DNA of 64,000 nt from Prevotella jejuni (GTDB taxonomy: Bacteria > Bacteroidota > Bacteroidia > Bacteroidales > Bacteroidaceae): positions 1 to 64,000 of the forward strand of contig NZ_FZNZ01000018.1 in assembly GCF_900187995.1 (NCBI RefSeq), given 5' to 3'. The notes under the pieces are model-generated. The model did no database searches. It saw only the letters and a list, made by a program, of their open reading frames with translations, and was not told the DNA's origin. The position numbers and the translations under genes were made by a program. The first letter of the stretch is position 1, and the number at the start of each line of letters is the position of its first letter. Positions 34,709 to 43,650 of the stretch are shown piece after piece.

Positions 34709-35116
34709 ATGTATAGAAATTCATGGTTACCAGAGGTTTTCAATGACTTTTTGAACACTACAAATATGCCTAAGGCTAATCCAACAGCACCAGCTATCAA
34801 CGTACTGGAGTCTGAGAAGGATTATGTTGTTGAACTTGCAGCACCGGGTCTGAGCAAAGAAGACTTTGATGTGAACATTAACAGCGATGGTGACTTGACC
34901 ATTAAGATGGAAAAGAAAGCTGAGGAGAACGAGCAGAAGGCTCATTACCTCCGTCGCGAGTTCGCATATAGTAAGTATGAGCAGACACTGATCTTGCCTG
35001 ATGATGTTCAGAAGGACAGTATCGCAGCACGTGTTGCAAACGGAGTGCTCACCATTACTTTGCCTAAGATTCAGGTAGAGGAGCAGAAGGTTGCACGCCA
35101 GATTACAGTGGGCTAA
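34709..35116 (+). CDS. Hsp20-family small heat-shock protein
   Basis: The 135 residues contain one alpha-crystallin domain (about residues 30-120): APAINVLESEKDYVVELAAP, GLSKEDFDV, YLRREFAYSKYEQTLILPDD, and the signature ARVANGVLTITLPK. It is a cytoplasmic ATP-independent holdase. The short N-terminal arm (YRNSWLPEVFNDFL) is typical of Bacteroidota members. A possible operator palindrome lies about 90 bases upstream and a weak terminator follows. Confidence 0.93.
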   Translation: MYRNSWLPEVFNDFLNTTNMPKANPTAPAINVLESEKDYVVELAAPGLSKEDFDVNINSDGDLTIKMEKKAEENEQKAHYLRREFAYSKYEQTLILPDDVQKDSIAARVANGVLTITLPKIQVEEQKVARQITVG

Positions 35117-35205
35117 ATACTCACTGTACCCCTGATGAAAGGTTGTCGTTCTGATGCGTTAAGCTGAGGAACCTTGATGAAATAGGTTAGTTATTGGTGA
35201 ATATG

Positions 35206-35236
35206 CCCCCAGACGGAATATGTTTGGGGACTTTTT
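35206..35236 (+). terminator. weak terminator after hsp20
   Basis: CCCCCAGA pairs with TTTGGGGA and is followed by CTTTTT. Confidence 0.55.
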
Positions 35237-35349
35237 CGTGTCTATACATTAGCTTTTACGACTCAAGTGGCTATCTATCATGCATCCAAAAGGCGAACGA
35301 AACCACCCCAGCAAACAACCTCTCCCCACATTGAAAGAACTTCTCTTGC

Positions 35350-35439
35350 GAATTATTTTCATGAAGAAAAATATTTTTCTTCATGAAAAAAAATATTTCT
35401 TGTCACGTAAATAAATATTTCCACTCATGAAAATAATTC
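35350..35439. repeat. 90-bp palindrome array, copy 1 of 2
   Basis: The ends GAATTATTTTCATGA and TCATGAAAATAATTC form a perfect 15-bp inverted repeat. Inside are three units of about 22 bases, each with AAATATTT at its centre and CATGA or CACG at its joints. A second copy is at 49765-49862. Confidence 0.65.
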
Positions 35440-35593
35440 GATGATAACTTCCTTTCATCTTAGAGAAAGTAAACTGAACATATATAGAAAAAGGTGGAAA
35501 GAACATAAGAAGACCGCTATCATCTCCCTAAAAAACAATGGGAAAAAGTATAACTCTTTAAGATAAACACTTGACAAGTTGGTTATTTATACT

Positions 35594-35601
35594 TATATTT
35601 G
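35594..35601 (+). promoter_or_regulatory. -7 box for the DUF4846 gene
   Basis: TATATTTG lies 32 bases before the ATG at 35633, and a TTGACA sits about 20 bases upstream of it. This supports the ATG start over a TTG at 35579. Confidence 0.6.
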
Positions 35602-35632
35602 TACCAAAATAAGACAAATTCGTACAGAGATA

Positions 35633-36466
35633 ATGATGAAAACTACTTATACAATCACTTTCTTACTGGCCACATTTCTACTCTCTTGCACGGGGAAAAC
35701 CAATGGACAGATACAGCAGCCTACAGAAAAACCATCTACTGTCGAACAGACAACCATGGGTAATCAACAACGCTTAGCACCACCACCTGGCTACGAAAAA
35801 GTAAAACTAACAGAGGGAACATTCGGTTATTTCCTACGGCATCTGCCATTGAAACCTGTGGGAAGTGACTTACATTATTATAATGGTAGCATCAAACGAA
35901 AGAACTACACAGGTGCAGTTGTTGACATCGACTTTGGTCATGGGGAGGTAGAACAGTGTGCTGATGCTGTTATCTTCCTCAGAGCTTTATGGCTTTGGAG
36001 GACAAAGCAGTATGATAAAATCCATTTTAACTTCACCAATGGGTTTCGAGCTGATTATATCCGGTGGGCTAAAGGCGAACGAATTCATATTGACAAAAGG
36101 ACTTGGCGATGCTCGTATAGCAAAGACACAGGGCCAGACTATTCCTACAAGACATTCCGCAAATATCTAAATCTCGTCTTTACGTATGCTGGAACGGCCT
36201 CACTTGAAAAGGAATTAGCCAATGTCACGGGTAAAGAACTGCAAGTTGGTGATGTGATTATCAATGGTGGTCATCCTGGACACACTGTCATCATTGTAGA
36301 CAAAGCTGTCAACAAGAAGGGAGAAGCCGTCTACCTACTTGCGCAAGGATATACGCCTGCACAAGAAATAGAGATATTCAATCAGTGGTTCTGTATCGAT
36401 CCACAGGTAAAATACCTTGAGACTCCAAACTGGTACTTCCGTGGTAATTATGCTAAACACTTCTAA
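35633..36466 (+). CDS. DUF4846-family lipoprotein
   Basis: The 277 residues begin with a signal ending in the lipobox LLSC. After a Gln/Pro/Thr-rich linker come the DUF4846 blocks: LAPPPGYEKVKL, FGYFLRHLPLKP, YNGSIKRKNY, DIDFGHGEVEQCADAVIFLR, FTNGFRADYIRWA and GDVIINGGHPGHTVIIVD. The last block resembles a catalytic Gly-His pattern of NlpC-like folds, but no enzyme activity is established. It is probably in the outer membrane. It has its own promoter and terminator. Confidence 0.85.
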   Translation: MMKTTYTITFLLATFLLSCTGKTNGQIQQPTEKPSTVEQTTMGNQQRLAPPPGYEKVKLTEGTFGYFLRHLPLKPVGSDLHYYNGSIKRKNYTGAVVDIDFGHGEVEQCADAVIFLRALWLWRTKQYDKIHFNFTNGFRADYIRWAKGERIHIDKRTWRCSYSKDTGPDYSYKTFRKYLNLVFTYAGTASLEKELANVTGKELQVGDVIINGGHPGHTVIIVDKAVNKKGEAVYLLAQGYTPAQEIEIFNQWFCIDPQVKYLETPNWYFRGNYAKHF

Positions 36467-36499
36467 TTAGCATTCGATACAGCTTAGAATAGAAAAATT

Positions 36500-36534
36500 A
36501 AAAGCACTGCGAGCGAACTCACAGTGCTTTTGTT
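36500..36534 (+). terminator. terminator between DUF4846 and DUF5606 genes
   Basis: AAAAGCACTG pairs perfectly with CAGTGCTTTT and is followed by GTTTG. Both convergent genes could use it. Confidence 0.8.
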
Positions 36535-36561
36535 TGTTTGTATTCTGACTTGAAAGCAATC

Positions 36562-36999
36562 TTACTTTCTGTCATCAACGTTATCGCCCTCAGTTGGTTT
36601 CATATCTTCCTCAAAGTTAGTAATACCTGCTTTAACGAGGATTTCATACCACTGGAGGAGCTTCTTGATGTCACTTGAGTGTACACGGTCGCGATCGAAG
36701 TCAGGGAGAACCTCTGCGAAGTAGTCCTGCAACTCCTTAGCAGAAGCCTTACGCCAGTTAAGAGAAGCCACTTTGCCCTCCTCCTTGTCGCGTACCTTTG
36801 CCAACACCTCACCCAATGGGACATCATCAGACTCTGTGAACATAGCGATATCAGCAAGACTTGTCACACGGTCTGAGCCAAATGCTGGCTGACGCTTGTG
36901 TGTTTCATCGAGTGACTCAACGATAAGATTCATTTTACCACGGCTCACCAACTTATAAAGACCTGGCTTACCTGCGATTGAAAGAATTGTCTGTAACAT
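36562..36999 (-). CDS. DUF5606-family protein
   Basis: The 145 residues match a small conserved Bacteroidota protein: LQTILSIAGKPGLYKLVSRG, then the VTSLADIAMFTESDDVPLGE block, and an acidic tail. No signal peptide is present, so it is cytoplasmic. It is the last gene of the nusB-yajC-cdaR-coaE run, 27 bases after coaE. The function is unknown. Confidence 0.85.
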   Translation of the reverse strand: MLQTILSIAGKPGLYKLVSRGKMNLIVESLDETHKRQPAFGSDRVTSLADIAMFTESDDVPLGEVLAKVRDKEEGKVASLNWRKASAKELQDYFAEVLPDFDRDRVHSSDIKKLLQWYEILVKAGITNFEEDMKPTEGDNVDDRK

Positions 37000-37026
37000 T
37001 TTAATTTATTCTTGTTTATAATTTAA

Positions 37027-37590
37027 TCATTCTGAAATAACGGAAAGCAGATGGTCTACCTGCGGAGCGAGAGGACGTATGCCATCATTGATGATTTCAT
37101 AATCACTACGTCGTAACACTTCCTCCTGCGGTAGCTGACGTGCTATCCACTCAAGGGTTTTGTCCCTACTAATACCATCACGTACCATCACTCGATGAAT
37201 ACGAACGTCTTCTGGAGCTGTGACGCATACCACCTTATCTATATGGGTACGCTTGTCAAAACCACTATCGAAGAGGATAGCACTCTCTAACCATGCTTGA
37301 CCAGACTGCTCAAAGTCGTGAGCTACAGCAGGATGAATAATAGCGTTTACAGCTTGTACATGGTCTTCACTACGAAGGAGATAGGCCGCAAGGATGCTTT
37401 TCTGTAACACTCCATCACGAAACACATCATCACCAATAAGTGTGGAGAGCCGTAGCTGTAAGGACTGAGAGGTGCGCATCAATTCCTTTGCATGCGCATC
37501 ACAATCGTAAACGGAGATACCTCGCTCTGCAAGAAGCTTACAGACGTAAGACTTTCCACTACCAATTCCACCTGTTAATGCTATAATCAT
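37027..37590 (-). CDS. coaE: dephospho-CoA kinase
   Basis: This enzyme adds the 3'-phosphate to dephospho-CoA in the last step of CoA synthesis. The 187 residues show the P-loop LTGGIGSGKSYV at the N-terminus, the YDCDAHAKELM lid region, HPAVAHDFE and the substrate-binding RSDYEIINDG. It overlaps the upstream CdaR-like gene by four bases, an arrangement common in this phylum. Confidence 0.95.
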   Translation of the reverse strand: MIIALTGGIGSGKSYVCKLLAERGISVYDCDAHAKELMRTSQSLQLRLSTLIGDDVFRDGVLQKSILAAYLLRSEDHVQAVNAIIHPAVAHDFEQSGQAWLESAILFDSGFDKRTHIDKVVCVTAPEDVRIHRVMVRDGISRDKTLEWIARQLPQEEVLRRSDYEIINDGIRPLAPQVDHLLSVISE

Positions 37591-38600
37591 CGTTGCTCGA
37601 TAAGATAATCAACCCTATTTATGGCCGGTCGAACATTGCGTACACCATTAGGTGAACTAATCACATAGATAGGACATTTATCGCTATTACTCTTCTCTAT
37701 CTCTTCGTAGTTGACAACAACTCGAAAGCCTACAGGGAGTAGCTCTTTCGTCTCAGCATTCTTTGGCATAGACTGCATACGGTAGGCTCCTACCACAAAA
37801 TTCACTTTTACCTTGCTTGGGAAGGTACGCATCACCTTATTTTCTGGCATGTTAATCGCCTCAATAGGTACCTCTACGCTCTCTTCAGTAAGCACGTCAG
37901 GATAAAGCTTCATCCTCACCTTGGAAGGAATACACTTAGCATCTGTGAACTTTCGGAGGTCGACTGTCAATTCTTTAACGTCAGTAAAGTTACTTATATG
38001 CTGCCGCTCCGTATAGACAGTTTGGATGCTATCCAACACACTACGTGCTGCGTAGACCTGTACACTGTCTGGATAGAAATCGACACGTGCAAGATAATAG
38101 TTATCACCTGGCGTTACTGTACCTAAAAGACGCACTGGCACCTTCTTATGACGACCAAAATTAAAAGAGAAAGTGAACTTACCGTTTTTAACAGAAGTTA
38201 TCTTTGAACTCTTGGAAAGTTGAAGATTAATCTGACGTTGGAGGTCGGCAACGGGTACTTCTCCTCGGCTTCTACCATCACTGTATGCCTTATAATCGAT
38301 GTAAAGAGGATGGAAAGTATCATCAAGTCCATAAAAAGCTATCATATAACCCTTGTCTCGCACGGTAAAGCGAACAACGGAATCAAGGTCGCTGGTGATG
38401 ACCACATTACGAGGAACTCCCGTCATGCGAAGTGAGATACTGAACTCTCGTTCATAAGTCTCGTTCAGTGTCATAATCAACCAAAAACCTCCACTCAATA
38501 CCAAGAAGAACAAAAAAATCAGAAACTCCTTATTGAATATCCTCAATAAGAAGCTCCTGAAAGTACTGAATGTACGAAGCGATTTGCTTGTTTTCATCAA
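37587..38600 (-). CDS. YbbR/CdaR-like membrane protein
   Basis: The 337 residues have one membrane anchor (about residues 24-45) and then two or three YbbR-like beta domains facing outside the cytoplasm, seen in repeated strand patterns (VVRFTVRDKGYMIAFYGL; KVPVRLLGTVTPGDNYYLAR; VDFYPDSVQVYAARSVLDSI). CdaR proteins control the diadenylate cyclase in Firmicutes. The cyclase gene is not in this window. It is co-transcribed with yajC and coaE. Confidence 0.8.
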   Translation of the reverse strand: MMKTSKSLRTFSTFRSFLLRIFNKEFLIFLFFLVLSGGFWLIMTLNETYEREFSISLRMTGVPRNVVITSDLDSVVRFTVRDKGYMIAFYGLDDTFHPLYIDYKAYSDGRSRGEVPVADLQRQINLQLSKSSKITSVKNGKFTFSFNFGRHKKVPVRLLGTVTPGDNYYLARVDFYPDSVQVYAARSVLDSIQTVYTERQHISNFTDVKELTVDLRKFTDAKCIPSKVRMKLYPDVLTEESVEVPIEAINMPENKVMRTFPSKVKVNFVVGAYRMQSMPKNAETKELLPVGFRVVVNYEEIEKSNSDKCPIYVISSPNGVRNVRPAINRVDYLIEQR

Positions 38601-38632
38601 ATCCTTTCCTTCTTTTCTCTATCAATAAGGGT

Positions 38633-38962
38633 TTATTTAGTCTGTCCCTGCTGAGAAGCCTGTACGTTTGCAAATACGTAGTTCTTATCAACAGTGATAA
38701 CAACACCACGTGCTATTTCGACTTCAACCTTATTGGTTGTCATATCAATATGCTTTACTGTTCCATAGATTCCACCACCAGTTACAACAGAGTCACCTAC
38801 TGAGAGCGCATTCTGAAAAGCACGAATTTCCTTCTGCTTCTTCTGTTGTGGACGAATCATGAAGAACCACATGATGGCAAAGATAGCGACCATCATGATT
38901 ATCATAGGCATTGGACTACCTTGATTTGCAGCCTGAGCTGCGAGGATTAATGTTGTATTCAT
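38633..38962 (-). CDS. yajC: Sec translocase accessory subunit YajC
   Basis: The 109 residues have one membrane segment (MIIMMVAIFAIMWFFMI) followed by the family block RPQQKKQKEIRAFQNALSVG and the SH3-like SVVTGGGIYGTVKHID. It joins SecDF at the inner membrane in protein export. It sits between nusB and the YbbR gene. Confidence 0.95.
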   Translation of the reverse strand: MNTTLILAAQAANQGSPMPMIIMMVAIFAIMWFFMIRPQQKKQKEIRAFQNALSVGDSVVTGGGIYGTVKHIDMTTNKVEVEIARGVVITVDKNYVFANVQASQQGQTK

Positions 38963-39119
38963 TATTTATCAGTTATTATATTCTATAATGTAATAAGTAA
39001 GAGAGAGTAAACAACAGAACCTACTCCTTTGGTGGCTATCATAATGTATATGAGAACCATTCACATGAGTTTCGCATCCTTATCAATGCTTATTGTTATT
39101 CTCTCTATACGCTAACTCC

Positions 39120-40193
39120 TTATTCCTCTACAGCCTGTTCTGGCTCTTGTTGCTGACGATTAGCAACACGCTGAGCAGAAGTTTGCGCAATCGTAGGGCG
39201 ACGGCCTTCACGACGAGTAGCCCTATTGTCTTGACGTTCATTATGAGGATGACGAGGACGAGGCTCTGGCATCGTCTTCATCATCATACCAATCTGTATG
39301 AGATGACGTGCAATCGTATCAAGCATACCGTTGATATATCCGCCACTACGTGGTGTACTATATAACTTAGCTAAGTCAACATACTCGTTGATCGTTACCG
39401 TCACTGGTATATTTGGGAATGTCAACATCTCTGCAATAGCTATCTGCATGATGACAACATCCATATATGCCAAACGAGAGAAATCCCAATTACGACTTGA
39501 CTCACTCATGTAACGCTGATAGTCATCGGCATTGAGGATTGTCGAACGGAATAGCTTAAGAGCGAAATCACGGTCTTCTTCGTCGCGATACTCCGGTAGA
39601 AGCTCCTGATCAGCGCCATTAGCTGGGTCAAAACGCTTGATAGTCTTGATAACAAAGGTATCAACAACCTCCTTATCATCATTCCAATAAAGGCTCTTCT
39701 CCTCCAAGACTACATCCAAGTCAGGGTTCTCCTGTATTAGCGTACGATATATCTTACGCCATACCTCACGGTCGGCTTCGTATGAATCATCATCACCATT
39801 CATGTACTCTTGGTAGATTGTACTCTGTTCTATCTGGTCGCAGAGTTTACGAACAGCCTCCATATCATCTTCCCAACGGCGTTTCTGTGATTCCATGAAC
39901 AGGTTTAGCTGCTTATTCTCCTCCAACTGAAGAGCGAATTTATTATCTACAAAACGACTTGAGGGAGCCTCTGTCCCCTCACGGGTAGCACGATTAGCAG
40001 CAATCTCCACACGATGACGCTCCTCTTGAGTTATGGATACGATTAAAGCCAAGAGGTAATTGTAGAGATCATACGCTTTCGCCAAGCTGAAAAGTAGTTC
40101 CTTTTCAGCATTGTCCATATTCCTGTTACCGTTCTGATAGTATGCATAGGTTAACTGGACAATCTTAATTCTAATTAATTCCCTATTGATCAT
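39120..40193 (-). CDS. nusB: transcription antitermination factor NusB, long form
   Basis: The 357 residues are over twice the usual NusB length, with a large N-terminal helical extension (NRELIRIKIVQLTYAYYQNG). The core family block is near the C-terminus: RNWDFSRLAYMDVVIMQIAI, then NIPVTVTINEYVDLAKLYST and the SGGYINGMLDTI end. The last 50 residues are a basic, Arg/Gln-rich disordered tail. This long form is the norm in Bacteroidota. NusB assists rRNA antitermination. It is first in the five-gene run and its promoter is at 40238. Confidence 0.92.
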   Translation of the reverse strand: MINRELIRIKIVQLTYAYYQNGNRNMDNAEKELLFSLAKAYDLYNYLLALIVSITQEERHRVEIAANRATREGTEAPSSRFVDNKFALQLEENKQLNLFMESQKRRWEDDMEAVRKLCDQIEQSTIYQEYMNGDDDSYEADREVWRKIYRTLIQENPDLDVVLEEKSLYWNDDKEVVDTFVIKTIKRFDPANGADQELLPEYRDEEDRDFALKLFRSTILNADDYQRYMSESSRNWDFSRLAYMDVVIMQIAIAEMLTFPNIPVTVTINEYVDLAKLYSTPRSGGYINGMLDTIARHLIQIGMMMKTMPEPRPRHPHNERQDNRATRREGRRPTIAQTSAQRVANRQQQEPEQAVEE

Positions 40194-40237
40194 TGCCTTT
40201 TCTAAAGATTGTGTTTCGTATTGAATACTTTATTTTG

Positions 40238-40245
40238 CAAATGTA
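40238..40245 (-). promoter_or_regulatory. -7 box for the nusB operon
   Basis: The minus strand reads TACATTTG 44 bases before the nusB ATG. Confidence 0.6.
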
Positions 40246-40328
40246 GGAAAAATCCTTCGTACGTGCAAACATTACTATCTTTTTCTATGTTTTTTTATTG
40301 ATTACTTGCTTAATCCAGCTAAAAGCGG

Positions 40329-40336
40329 TATCTTTG
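40329..40336 (+). promoter_or_regulatory. -7 box for rplY
   Basis: TATCTTTG lies about 120 bases before the rplY ATG, leaving a leader in which ribosomal-protein feedback could act. I see no defined leader structure. Confidence 0.55.
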
Positions 40337-40455
40337 CAGCGCTTTTTGCAAATTGAGGATTGAAAGTTATGGATATAGATAAAGATTTCCAATTCCTTAA
40401 TCACTCAGTGTGTGATGGCGAATTAAAGTTCATATTAATTTAGAGTAACACAATT

Positions 40456-41058
40456 ATGAAAGAAATTAAAGTATCAGGTCAGAAGCGTACAGACCTTGGA
40501 AAGAAAGCTTCTAAGCAGCTCCGTAAGGAAGGTTTAATCCCATGTAACCTCTATGGTGAGGCTCAGCAGGATGGCAAACCAGTAGCCTTCTCTTTCACTG
40601 CTCCTATGTCAGAGTTGCGTAAATTGGTTTACACACCACACATCTACGTTGTTGAGTTGGTTATTGATGGCGAGAGACACACTGCAGTTCTCAAAGAGCT
40701 TCAGTTCCACCCAGTAACAGATGCACTGCTTCACGTAGATTTCTATGAGGTAAATGACCAGAAGCCTATCACTATCGGCGTTCCTGTTAAGCTCGTTGGT
40801 TTGGCACAGGGTGTTCGTGATGGTGGTCGTATGAACCTCTCTATCCGTAAGATTAACGTTAAGGCTCCTTATCAGCAGATTCCAGAGCACCTCGATATCA
40901 ACGTTACAGAACTTCGTCTTGGTAAGAGTATCAAGGTTGGCGAGTTGAGCTTCGAGGGTCTTGAGCTGGTAACACCAAAGGAGGTTGTAGTTTGCTCTAT
41001 CAAGGCTACACGTAATTCTATCCAAGCTGCGCAGGCTGCAGCAGCTGCTGAGGCATAG
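40456..41058 (+). CDS. rplY: 50S ribosomal protein L25 (CTC form)
   Basis: L25 binds 5S rRNA. The 200 residues include the TL5/CTC C-terminal domain: N-terminal GQKRTDLGKKASKQLRKEGL and IPCNLYGE, central VLKELQFHPVTDALLHVDFY, then VPVKLVGLAQGVRDGGRMNL. An Ala-rich tail ends the protein. It heads the rplY-pth-S4 run. Confidence 0.96.
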   Translation: MKEIKVSGQKRTDLGKKASKQLRKEGLIPCNLYGEAQQDGKPVAFSFTAPMSELRKLVYTPHIYVVELVIDGERHTAVLKELQFHPVTDALLHVDFYEVNDQKPITIGVPVKLVGLAQGVRDGGRMNLSIRKINVKAPYQQIPEHLDINVTELRLGKSIKVGELSFEGLELVTPKEVVVCSIKATRNSIQAAQAAAAAEA

Positions 41059-41093
41059 TAATCCTACGCCAACAATTAACTTAATATAGGAAA

Positions 41094-41666
41094 TTGGACA
41101 AGTATTTAATTTGTGGATTGGGTAACCCAGGGTATGAATACGATGGGACCCGACACAATACAGGATTTATGGTATTGGACGCTTTCGCTAAAGCGTCCAA
41201 TATTGTTTTTGAGGATAAGCGTTATGGTTTCATCGCAGAGACAACCATCAAGGGCCGTAAGATTATTCTTTTGAAGCCTACGACATTCATGAATCTCTCT
41301 GGTAATGCCGTGCGCTACTGGCTCAACAAAGAGAATATCGACCAGAGTCGACTCTTGGTTATCTCCGACGACGTTGCTCTTCCATTAGGTGCTTTCCGCT
41401 TGAAAGGAAGTGGCTCAAATGGTGGGCATAATGGTTTAGGACATATTCAACAACTTATCGGACAGAACTATGCCCGCTTACGTATGGGTGTTGGCAATGA
41501 CTATCCACGTGGAGGACAGGTCGACTGGGTGCTGGGACACTACTCTGACGAACAAATGAAGGAGCTTCAACCAGCTATCGATTTAGGTGTAGAAATCATC
41601 AAGAGCTTTGTTCTTGCTGGTATCGACATCACGATGAACCAGTTTAATAAACTCGGAAAGAAGTAA
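41094..41666 (+). CDS. pth: peptidyl-tRNA hydrolase, TTG start
   Basis: It releases tRNA from peptidyl-tRNA dropped by ribosomes. The 190 residues show [20 protein letters not shown] with the catalytic His, [21 protein letters not shown] and [11 protein letters not shown]. No ATG is available at the conserved N-terminus. The frame begins at a TTG at 41094 four codons before the first conserved glycine block, with AGGA six bases before it. An uncommon start like this may hold expression down. Confidence 0.94.
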   Translation: MDKYLICGLGNPGYEYDGTRHNTGFMVLDAFAKASNIVFEDKRYGFIAETTIKGRKIILLKPTTFMNLSGNAVRYWLNKENIDQSRLLVISDDVALPLGAFRLKGSGSNGGHNGLGHIQQLIGQNYARLRMGVGNDYPRGGQVDWVLGHYSDEQMKELQPAIDLGVEIIKSFVLAGIDITMNQFNKLGKK

Positions 41667-41697
41667 TAGTACACGCTCTCTAACATCAAATGAAGTT

Positions 41698-42120
41698 ATG
41701 AACGATACTGCAAGAATTGACAAATGGCTATGGGCAGCCCGCATCTATAAGACTCGCTCGATTGCAGCGGATGCCTGCAAAAACGGTCGTATCACAATAA
41801 ATGGTGTCAACGTGAAGCCTTCTCATACCATTAAGGCGGGTGAAGTGGTGAGTGTTAAGAAGTCGCCTATCACCTATTCGTTCAAGGTTCTCAAGCCAAT
41901 TGAGCAACGTGTGGGTGCAAAACTCATCCCTGAAGTCTACGAGAATGTGACCGATGCAAAGCAATACGAGCTTTTAGAGATGAGCCGTATCAGTGGTTTC
42001 GTTGACAGAGCACGTGGTACAGGACGCCCAACTAAGAAGGACCGCCGTCAGATGGATGCTTTCGTCGACCCTGCCCTATTTGGCTTTGATGAAGAGGACG
42101 ACAAGGAAGACGATTTCTAA
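41698..42120 (+). CDS. S4-domain RNA-binding protein (Hsp15-like)
   Basis: The 140 residues have the S4 RNA-binding fold: ARIDKWLWAARIYKTRSIAA, CKNGRITINGVNVKPSHTIK, GEVVSV. A basic segment GRPTKKDRRQM and an acidic tail follow. Hsp15 proteins bind stalled 50S subunits carrying nascent chain, which fits its place behind rplY and pth. The gap to pth is 31 bases. Confidence 0.9.
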   Translation: MNDTARIDKWLWAARIYKTRSIAADACKNGRITINGVNVKPSHTIKAGEVVSVKKSPITYSFKVLKPIEQRVGAKLIPEVYENVTDAKQYELLEMSRISGFVDRARGTGRPTKKDRRQMDAFVDPALFGFDEEDDKEDDF

Positions 42121-42210
42121 AGGTTCTATCAACTTGGTTATACATAATTTATAGACTGTCTTACAAGGCCTCTATTGAAACCATATTTGCACCATGTGAC
42201 TTCATAAGAA

Positions 42211-42278
42211 ATAAGAAAACACGACTTACGTACCGCAAACAACGATAATAAGCGGACAGGTAAGTCGTGTTTTCTTAT
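42211..42278 (+). terminator. long perfect hairpin after the S4 gene
   Basis: ATAAGAAAACACGACTTAC and GTAAGTCGTGTTTTCTTAT are a perfect 19-bp inverted repeat, and inside the loop CCGC pairs with GCGG. It is followed by ATATAAT. It probably terminates the rplY operon, but it is longer than needed. Confidence 0.65.
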
Positions 42279-42506
42279 ATAATAATGACAAATCAAAAAC
42301 ATATCTTCAACTTATATAACGGGTGCCTTTAAGAACAATAAGTTTTCCACAGAGATAAAGGACATGACAAATAAAATACAAAACATACTACTCCAAACAT
42401 CTTTAGCTTATCGAACCTACACCTATTAAAAGCCCATCAACAATAACCAAACTTATCGTATCCCTACAAAGTTAGCCTTTCATTCATCTTTATTCATTTT
42501 ATTTCA

Positions 42507-42514
42507 TATCTTTG
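42507..42514 (+). promoter_or_regulatory. -7 box for the barrel protein
   Basis: TATCTTTG ends 26 bases before the ATG at 42541. Confidence 0.6.
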
Positions 42515-42540
42515 CAAATGGATTTAATAAAACTAAACAA

Positions 42541-43170
42541 ATGAAGAAACTACTCATTTTCACCTTGTTCTTTGGCTTACAAACGGCGGCTATGGCACAA
42601 GAGACGACTGGATTGGATAAGGATAAAGCCGTTTACTTGGAACTATTAGGTGCCTCTAACCTTGTAGGTATCAACTATGATGCACGTTTCAACGACCATA
42701 CACGCTTTGGGTGGAGAGCCGGATTGAGCTTCGGTTATGGTCATAATTCCAATATATTCTGGGAAGGTTCAGACGTACGTGGCTATGCTGTACCATTGGA
42801 AGTTAACTATCTCTTAGGTAGCCAAAAGAATAATCTTGAGGTTGGTGTAGGTACAAGTGTGGGTATATACAATATACACGGTATCTTTGTGGAGTCTGTA
42901 GATGGCCCTACATCTTCGCTGTCAGCTGACCAGCAGAAGCATGCTGTGGGAGAGTATAACACTCCTGAAGGAATAAAGACCTGGCTGGCTTACAATGAGA
43001 GTCGTAACCAATTCGGCTACTATTTCTTTGGGAACATAGGCTATCGTCACGTATCTAACAAGGGTTTCCTGTTCCGTGCAGGTTTCAGTCCTTCTTTTAC
43101 TCTTGGCGAGAAGAATGCAGTTAAGAAGTCCTTCATCTATCCCTATCTTGGCTTCGGTTGGGCTTTTTAA
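42541..43170 (+). CDS. outer-membrane beta-barrel-like protein
   Basis: The 209 residues start with a signal peptide (ending in AAMAQE) and continue as alternating hydrophobic strands with aromatic girdles (AVYLELLGASNLVGINYDAR, WRAGLSFGYGHNS, NIGYRHVSNKGFLFRAGFSP). The protein ends in Trp-Ala-Phe, the terminal aromatic expected for insertion by the BAM complex. An eight-strand barrel is likely. The function is not known. A clear terminator follows. Confidence 0.75.
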   Translation: MKKLLIFTLFFGLQTAAMAQETTGLDKDKAVYLELLGASNLVGINYDARFNDHTRFGWRAGLSFGYGHNSNIFWEGSDVRGYAVPLEVNYLLGSQKNNLEVGVGTSVGIYNIHGIFVESVDGPTSSLSADQQKHAVGEYNTPEGIKTWLAYNESRNQFGYYFFGNIGYRHVSNKGFLFRAGFSPSFTLGEKNAVKKSFIYPYLGFGWAF

Positions 43171-43189
43171 TCTTCAGTTAGATACTAAC

Positions 43190-43226
43190 AAAAAGCAGGG
43201 ACGCACGCTGAGAGCGTCCTTGCTTT
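43190..43226 (+). terminator. terminator after the barrel protein
   Basis: AAAGCA-GGACGC pairs with GCGTCC-TTGCTTT around a short loop. Confidence 0.75.
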
Positions 43227-43259
43227 GCTGTATAAGGAATAGTTAAGCTATTACCTTAT

Positions 43260-43475
43260 CTATTCATACCAATGGTTAACACCGCTATCATGCTTCATTT
43301 CAACACACTCACTACTCCCATGGACAGGAGCATACTCAATAAGCGATGCTTCATCCACCTTTTTTAGCTGCAGCTCATGTACATATATAACATAGAACAC
43401 CGTTGTCAAATTCGATACATCCCATGCTTTTGGTATTGAATAAGACTTAACTAACCCATCCTTAGAATGTAAGTC
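43260..43475 (-). pseudogene. possible 3' fragment of a lost gene
   Basis: A minus-strand frame is open for 71 codons but has no start codon near its beginning. It reads like the C-terminus of a protein (KDGLVKSYSIPKAWDVSNLT, TVFYVIYVHELQLKKVDEAS, a CVEMKHDSGVNHWYE end). The composition is protein-like and the stop is clean. I do not recognise the family. Confidence 0.35.
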
Positions 43476-43650
43476 TTAGAGAGAAAGGAGTAACCAACGA
43501 CTCTATTAGCGTACACCTCAATTGTTGTGATATACTGCCTTAACGTGTGTAACCAGTATTGTCTTATCTATCCTTCACTCCTTTGCAACCTTTTAATTCC
43601 CAAAAGGAACTTTCCTTCATACCCCTTCGCGCTTTAGTTCTTTGACTAAT

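Larger units (their letters stand above)
35117..35632. other. gap with terminator, family-c repeat and a promoter
   Basis: It holds the weak terminator 35206-35236, the 90-bp palindromic repeat 35350-35439 and the DUF4846 promoter. No gene is seen. Confidence 0.5.
42121..42540. other. gap with long hairpin and a promoter
   Basis: It holds the 68-base hairpin at 42211-42278 and a promoter at 42507. The rest is A/T-rich with no gene. Confidence 0.5.

Noticed and set aside
35350..35439. Replication origin (A/T-rich repeats)
   Set aside because: No DnaA boxes, dnaA, dnaN or similar genes nearby, and a second copy exists at 49765.
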